Source: Clitopilus passeckerianus
Taxonomy: Eukaryota > Basidiomycota > Agaricomycetes > Agaricales > Entolomataceae
Length of the DNA: 64,000 nucleotides
Direction of reading: 5' to 3'
NCBI GenBank assembly: GCA_944990035.1
Contig: CALYLX010000089.1
Span: 1-64,000, forward strand
Shown: positions 57,623-64,000 of the stretch, one piece after another
Position numbering within the stretch: position 1 is the stretch's first letter
How the letters are laid out: each line of letters opens with the position of its first letter
Program-made: the position numbers and the translations under genes
The notes under the pieces: generated by a model
What the model was told of the DNA's origin: nothing
The model's input: only the letters and a program-made list of their open reading frames with translations
The model's database searches: none

Positions 57623-60441
57623 TTACAGAGCGTCTGGGTCGAGCTCGCTACGAGGGGGTAATGGAAGCAGATATGGGAAGAGGTCTTCCCAAAACCTCCG
57701 AACCTTCCTAATACGCTTAATCAAAGGTGCGTCCGGATTTTCAGATACACCAGCAGAGGAGAGTCCCATCCTCCCGCCACTATCCCCCTCATAAGACTGC
57801 CGGGCCCAGTCACAGTAGATCGTTGCCAGAACCGCATGGGCCGCGTGGCCAATCGCTCGCGCCGTTTCCTGGGTAATGGAGATACTCGCGCGTACTCTCT
57901 TGAGCTCCCCTTCGGCAACGGCTGCCACCGTACAATCCTCCGGCTCCCACAAGACCCAAACAGCTTCCAGGGTATCCCGAGTGTAAGTGGGACTGCTCCG
58001 CCAACCCTCGCAAAGACGCAAGGTCTGAACTGCAAGCCCTTGTGCGAGCTCTGGCGAGACGGTATAGGCAGCGCCAATCAGCTTCTCGAATTGAAGGAAA
58101 TCCAGGGTATCACGGGCGTAGGAAGGGTCAGGAAGTCGAATGGGGTCCATCGACTCGAGCTGTTGAATAACGAGCTTGGTGAATGAAGATCTCATCGCCA
58201 AGGGATTCGGTGGCCCAGAAACGATGCTGGCCTCGCCGATTTGTGCATGAACGAACTTCATAGGGTCCACATTTAGTCCACGCCCGTATGAAGTTGACGA
58301 ATACCCAATATCAATCTTCTTCAGCACCATAGCTTTGATCATGACGGCCAATGATTTGTAGACAGCAGTAAGTTCATTAGGTTGGAGATCTTCGATGCGG
58401 GATAGGACTTCAAACCAGACTGGGTTCACCTCAGTCCACCAAGTCTGGGGAAGGTATTCAAGTACGTCAGGGTGTATTACAGCCTTATCAAAGTGGTCGA
58501 AGCACCACAATATGCCACGCAACGCGTCAACGCACACCAGTTGGGCGAATCCGTGATCGAGGATAGCGCGGATAAGGCGTTTGTGGCCTGGATCTGAGGG
58601 GAACTCCGCTTTGTTTCTGGGATCTGTATCGGGTAGAAACCATAGCCAAGGCAATGGAGCCCATGTGCGTTTCGTCCGCTCTTTGACATATTCGCATAGA
58701 TGGATGAGTTGGGTTTCGTCGCATATCATCATCATCATGCGGAAAACCCTGTCGAGGTTGGACATTTGAGCGGTCTGAGTGGGCCCGCAGGCGAGGAGGA
58801 TGCGAATCATGGTTTTGTAAAGGGAGTGTGGATCGATTTTGTGCGTCACCCGGTGACCTTTGAGCGCAAAGAAGGTTGATTCAAACATCCAGGGGGCGTA
58901 CTCGTTTTCGGCGCTTTCGGTGATTTGGAGCGTGTAGTCCATCAAGTTACGGGCCTGCTCTTCTTCCGTGTCGAGAGGAGACAGCTTCTCGAGTGCCCAA
59001 GAATCTGAGGAATCAATTTGATGACCCTTGCATAATATGGTGTTCGACTTTATTAGAGCCGAAGCAGGGTTATACCAGGCTGGATTCATGTTCCACTTTT
59101 GGCTGTCGAATTTGCTCACATTCTCATTTGAGAACCAGCATGGGCGCCCAGTTTTCTGCACAGAAAACTCATTTGGGCACGTGTTGAGTAGGTATGCTAG
59201 AGCCCATAATCCTTTGGGTACAGCAGCAGCGCACCGCTGTCGATGGGCATCTGTCATCCAATAATTCTGGGCATTGGCCATAAGGCCGAATGTTCGGCAG
59301 ATAATGTCTGTTGCGGGATCCGTGGTCTCGAGTAAAGGTCGAAGGAGGTGAAAGTTGCTAGTGTGTAGTCTCCCGTTGAGCCCGAAAATGACATCCGGGA
59401 GCGCCTCCACGAAGGGCAGCAACTCGTAATCATCTGTGAGCGACCTGAGAGTCCAGATCATCGATCTTGTCTCTCGTTCCTCGTGTTGAACGTAACTAGC
59501 TGCTACCATTGCGTAGGTCAGATTATATTGTCTTTCGGTTGCTAGGGGAAGGTTACTGAAACTTTGCGAACGTCGAAATATCTTGTGACCCATGTTCGTA
59601 AACTTCCCCAAGCTCCACATGAATGATTGCCAGAGGCGCCAAATCATTGGAGATAATGGAGTTTGGTAAGGTGAGCTTAGCTTGAACAATGGCATAAGGG
59701 TGAACGTGGCGTAAACGCTTGTTGTGACCACAAGAGCCCCTATAACTAGCCATCGAAGGGCGGCATTAACGGTGTGTAGGAATGCAACGAGTCCGCCGAG
59801 GAATGCAAATAGAGAGACGTGTAGGATTGAGGGGATCACGTCTACGATGGTATGCATTTTGAAATTCTTCAGCCCGAAATAACGGTATGAGAAGAGGCGA
59901 GCACGGGACGTAGGCGTTCGTAGGATAGTTGTCCTATGCAAGAAGTATCGGGTCCATTGTTGTACGAATGTTGCAAGGAAGGCGCATGAGAGCGCCAGTG
60001 TAAGGCTCAAGAACCACAGTATATTGCATGCAACGGCTGAGGGAACGGGTGTGAAGTTCTGGATAGTTGCAGCCGTCTCGCTTCCGCCACCGGCCAACTG
60101 CTGCGAGATATGCAGGAGGAGAGAGGAAGTCACCTCCGTTTGATCAGGCTGCAGCGTCTTGTAACTTTCAATGACGAAAGCGGTCAGGACCGCAGAGTAC
60201 AAGCCGGACTACAGATGGAAATACATCCAATGGTCAGTAGTAGTCAGATAAGCAGGCTAGAGCCGGGAAAATCGGGACTCACGAATACCAAAATGACATC
60301 CATATCCTCCTTCCAGCTTTTGACTAGCCCTTCATCGTAGCTATACGCCTCTTCGAGATAAATTTCCCATAGTTTTCCGCACGCGTCATCTGACAACCTC
60401 GCCTCATCATCTGGTTTTATGGACATCACTGGCGACGGCAC
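57623..60441 (-). CDS. DUF6535 domain-containing membrane protein
   Basis: Two exons. The short first one (MPSPVMSIKPDDEARL, then WEIYLEEAYSYDEGLVKSWKEDMDVILVF) ends at a GTGAGT donor. The second begins SGLYSAVLTAFVIESYKTLQPDQTE, the diagnostic start of DUF6535. Further helices follow: ACNILWFLSLTLALSCAFLATFVQQW, DVIPSILHVSLFAFLGGLVAFLHTV and WLVIGALVVTTSVYATFTLMPLF. The remaining 650 residues are soluble, mostly helical by appearance, with no motif recognised. The family is large and variable in Agaricomycetes and its function is unknown. About 900 residues; start 60441 or 60426. Frame intact. Confidence 0.85.
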
Positions 60442-60739
60442 TTTAACTATAGTTGGGGGTTCGCGAAGCGTTTCGAAAAAATTAATTAATTAATTGCCGA
60501 TGGAGCGAGGGAGAACGGAAATTAATTGATGAGGTACATGTACTACCGTATCGTAGCAACCACCAGCCCGACGAGACCAAAGAAATCGGCAGGAAATCAG
60601 TGAACGGGTAGCCTTACCAAAGAAAAGTATTGATTATATTGCAATTGAGTATCGGAATGCGTTTCGTAGACTGCAAAATGTTTTCCGAGTCAGAATTAGC
60701 ACTTGAACACCTACACAGACAGAAATATCAAACATACCT
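60442..60739. other. AT-rich spacer with TTAA repeats
   Basis: Contains ATTAATTAATTAATTG near 60481 and a second AATTAATTGATGAGG about 50 bases on. It separates the DUF6535 promoter from the 3' end of the transposase-like gene. No inverted repeat matching a transposon end was found by eye. Confidence 0.4.
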
Positions 60740-63700
60740 TCATGAACCGCTTGCACTGGAGCCAGCAAAGTTTGGACAGTAGTGTTCTCCGCCTCTCCCC
60801 TTACATTTGTCTCCGCCACAGCAAAGACAAGTTCGGGGCTTGTGGTACATCACCCGTGATAGGCCCAAGTTTGGACCTGGATGAAAATCACTTGGTTGAG
60901 CCCGTTTCTTCCCCTTGTCACGAGAGCCTGAGGATGCTGACCCTGCAGCCACTGGCAGGGTTTGTTGGAAACGGTGCGCTGAAGAATTCTTGAACACAAG
61001 TGCAGTCGGAGCCTGACTACCAGTGCTGCTTCTAGGTCCACTCTGCTCTGCCGGTGGGTTGGATGTATTGATCATTGTCCAGTCAGCGGGTATAGCTGGA
61101 CGTGGTAGCGGGAGAGCCGTGATTTGAGCAGCAACCAGAGTACGCTCAGCAATTGGGATAGGTGGGATAGCAGAGCGGTCTGGAGTAAGATTAGAGGCAA
61201 CTTGCTGGAATGTAGCACGATAGGGTTCGAAGCTGTTCTTCTCATTTCTTGTTTCCAACCATGATTTATAGAAGTTCTTCAAGTGTTCAGGAAGCTAATG
61301 GAACAAATATGGAGCACTTAGTTAGTACTATCAACGTATGTTCAAGTACTACATAGACATACCTTGTAGAACACTTTTACTCTGTCAGATTTTGCAGACC
61401 ATTGAGCGGTCAATGTTATCCAATTTGGCTTTAAACCATGTGTAAAGGGACCATCCGGCCTGAGGAACTCTCTGAACAAAGCATGTTCCTCTTGGGTGTG
61501 GACGGGAGAACAGCAAACCGAGTTTCTTGTTGTATAGCAAGGTTATAGTGGCGGATTTTGTTGTCTTTGGCATGCTGAACGGAAAAGCTGTCCATACCAA
61601 GGGTTTGTTTGGAAGCAGGAGACAGAGGAAGAATACCAAAGGTCTCCCGGGATGGTCGGTAGTTAGTACCGTTGACCCACCCAACAAGAGAAGGTTCCAG
61701 GGTAGTTGGGTCAAACATGTCTCGAGTAACATCGATAAGGTCTGCAAGGTGGTTCCGAGTCCAGATATCAAATGATCCTTGAAACGGCTTTCCTGTGCGG
61801 TTTAGAGTCCCAACCTAAGTAGTTTAGAATGCCACTGTACTAAGCTTGTAAGGATAACAGTACTTACTACAAGGTTGTGATGACTGCAGTAATCACGAAG
61901 GAGGTTGGCTGCAAACTGCGGTGAGGCACAATATGAGCCAAAGCGCCTTGCTATGTTCTGGTGCACCCCACCCTCAACTCCATTTGTGCCCCGAAGACAG
62001 TGATAGAGTTGAAGACCAAACTTGTCTTTGCGATCGGGAGTGTAGAGTTTGACTCCACATGGGTCAGAATAGTAACCCGCATGGATGTTCTCAAGGATGT
62101 TCTTTGCCTTCAAGAATGATGCTTCATTGAAAAGTGGCTGACTGGTTGTCGCATCAACAAGTGGTCCATAGGTACGGATGACCTGTGCAACTCGAGGAGC
62201 TAGAACATCGGCCCGGGGACAAACCGTCGAACACGCTTCCAGACCCAGTTGGACTTCCAGAGAACCATCTGATCCCAGGTGATACCTTGAGTAGCTAAGA
62301 ACCGCTCTACTGCAGCCTTATCCTCTGGGTCCGGAATGAAAATAGCATCACGAAGAGCCCGGGCAAAGGCATGACGCAGACCATGAGTTCGTGAAATCTT
62401 GAACTGATCCATAAGATGCCAAATGTCCCCGAGCACTCGTGAGCGTAACTCTGGGTCTGAGTAGAGACCAGAGACGGTAGCTGCAGTAGTGGCAAGGGCA
62501 GCCGGGATGTATTTGTCTGCCAGAGACATTGCTGCAGAATCAGCAGCTGATGATGCTGTCAACTGCTCGGTCTCCGCATCGTGGCTGATCAATGCTGGCC
62601 ATTGAAGCCGCTCAATATCATCCATACTCTCCTCCTCAGATAATAAGGAGGGATCAGGATGGGGCTCAATACCTTCAATAGGATCAGAGTAGGGATCATG
62701 GTTGGGAGTGTAAGGGTGGGGTGGAAGGGGGCAGCGGGGTAAATCACGAACAGGTGCAATACCAAGTGCTATTTGAACATCCCGCATATCACAGAGCATC
62801 CGGTAAGGAAGAGGCTGAGCCACTTCAGAGATAGCTGTGTCCGCTTTCGAGGGTAATAGGGCACCTCGGACCAGGTATGCAGGTTGGATAATGGCCGTAA
62901 TATTGATGAGAGTGCGGGTGCGGGTGACGTTCACACCATTGTGCTTCTTGACGCTTGCACGATCTGGTGCAACGTAGCCAATGGCCACAACAGAAGAGCC
63001 ATCCCGTGAGAGCAACTTCACCTGAGTGCCAGGAGGGGTGTCAAGGGATATGGGACGCTGTGAGGCCACACTGGTGATGTGCTCTTGGAGGGTCCAGGTT
63101 GCATATCCGTCAAGGCTTGCATACCGAATTGCATCACTGGATAGTTCATCCTCAACCCAGGCTGTACTAATGCGAACAGTTTCATTCTTGGAAATGTATC
63201 GCTTCAACAGAACGCCAACAAGATCCTGCAGAGAGGTGTTGGATCTTTGAGTCAGGTTGCGTTCATGGGCCATAGCGCCAAGCTCAATGGCTCCAGAAAA
63301 TGGAGGGATGTCACGTTTTGTGTCAAACCCACAGTTTTTGAAAAGCCGGGTGAAGTCAGCTTTAATATGGACACCGTATTTTCGGATCCGAGGGCTTGAA
63401 GCAAGGCCAGCAAGGCTGAGGAGGGTTGAGGTATCCAGTGGCTGTAAGAGGAAGTTTTGAAAGCTATAAAGTATTTAATTGATGAACATAGTTGCAGTCA
63501 ATGCAGCTTACACAAATAAGATAAATCTTCTTATCCACAACAAGTGTAACAACGGCAACGTAACCCTGGATTCCTTCATCGACCGGCCATTCCATGTCCA
63601 TCCCCACATCAAAGTATTCTCCATCTCCAAGCCGACTAACCTGCTCCATTACGAGATTCATCTGGAAGGTGATCTGGAATGATGACTCCAGAATAACGAT

Positions 63701-64000
63701 TGTCCAGTCCAAAGGTATGACAAGGGCATCCAGTGTAGTCGATGACAGTATAGGCTTGACATCACGACGAAGAGACGGAAACACTTTCTCGAGCTCTGCC
63801 TTGTCACCCCGAACATTATCTGTGAAGACCAGTTCAATATCATCATGGCCATACTCTCGAAGAGAGTGAGGAATGGTTGCCAATGCCGGCATGAACTGGT
63901 TGTGGGCCTTTGTGGGAGTGAGGGTCATGGTTCGAACCTCGTTGTACTCATTGATGCCGGTATGTAGAGCACCAAAACGGGCTCGCCGTTCACCTTCCCG
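60740..64000 (-). CDS. Transposase-like protein with DEDDy 3'-5' exonuclease domain (5' end outside window)
   Basis: The open frame enters from the right edge with a domain resembling a transposase/integrase end (FGALHTGINEYNEVRTMTLTPTKAH, ELVFTDNVRGDKAELEKVFPSL). An RNase-D/WRN-type exonuclease follows with all three motifs: DMEW, KADFTRL and YASLDGYATW. The next part has HGLRHAFARALRDAIF and LRGTNGVEGGVHQNIARRFG. The C-terminus has a Cys/His knuckle (CLCCGGDKCKGRGGEHYC). Introns are spliced at 61264-61362, near 61815-61864 and near 63440-63510. Two one-base frame breaks occur: CCC at 62212-62214 and GGG at 61504-61506 (each needs one more base). From memory it resembles a repeated agaricomycete family likely of transposon origin. 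Confidence 0.7.

Noticed and set aside
1..64000. CRISPR array, bacterial operon, prophage or biosynthetic gene cluster
   Set aside because: No spaced repeats, no ribosome-binding-site-led gene strings, and no polyketide, peptide-synthetase or terpene enzymes were seen.

Overview
The window reads as a basidiomycete, most likely a mushroom-forming agaricomycete. Genes are split by many 45-65 base GT-AG introns. Products include a secreted CBM1-GH62 arabinofuranosidase, a fungal cytochrome P450, a DUF6535 protein and a transposase-like gene carrying a 3'-5' exonuclease. No rRNA, tRNA, CRISPR or bacterial-style operon was seen.

Layout, left to right. 1-4.2 kb: a gene-poor flank, a 118-base promoter duplication, then the GH62 gene. 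4.2-14.9 kb: a P450 (-), a PITH-domain protein (-) head to head with mitochondrial ribosomal protein uS5m (+), a Ran1-type kinase (-) and a KEN-box protein (+). 16.9-24.1 kb: three tandem BSC6-like MFS transporters; a fourth, older relative lies at 37.9-40.1 kb. 24.4-34.1 kb: a tandem segmental duplication. Each unit held a PH-domain protein gene (-) and a divergent small membrane-protein gene (+). In unit 1 the PH gene is whole and the membrane gene is broken. In unit 2 the PH gene has lost its start and first exon while the membrane gene is whole. Two non-autonomous transposons sit in this block. 34.3-37.6 kb: a PFK-2/FBPase-2 homologue with a Ser in place of the catalytic His, and an ALY/REF mRNA-export factor. 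40.4-46.3 kb: two paralogous F-box-like unknowns flanking a small membrane protein. 48-52.7 kb: a bHLH factor and a DHA1-type MFS transporter. 54-64 kb: a GT61 glycosyltransferase, histone H2A without an SQ tail, a DUF6535 protein and a partial transposase/exonuclease gene running off the right edge.

A window-wide observation matters for anyone using this sequence. At least eight otherwise conserved genes are interrupted by single-base length changes, mostly losses in homopolymer runs. This pattern looks more like homopolymer miscalling than gene death.

The genes do not form one pathway. Themes are plant-polymer breakdown (GH62), transport (five MFS genes), housekeeping (uS5m, H2A, ALY/REF, kinase, PFK-2) and lineage-specific expanding families (DUF6535, PH pair, F-box-like pair). 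No clearly new defence or mobile system was found. The best novel material is the reciprocally decaying duplication, the microexon gene structures and the transposons.
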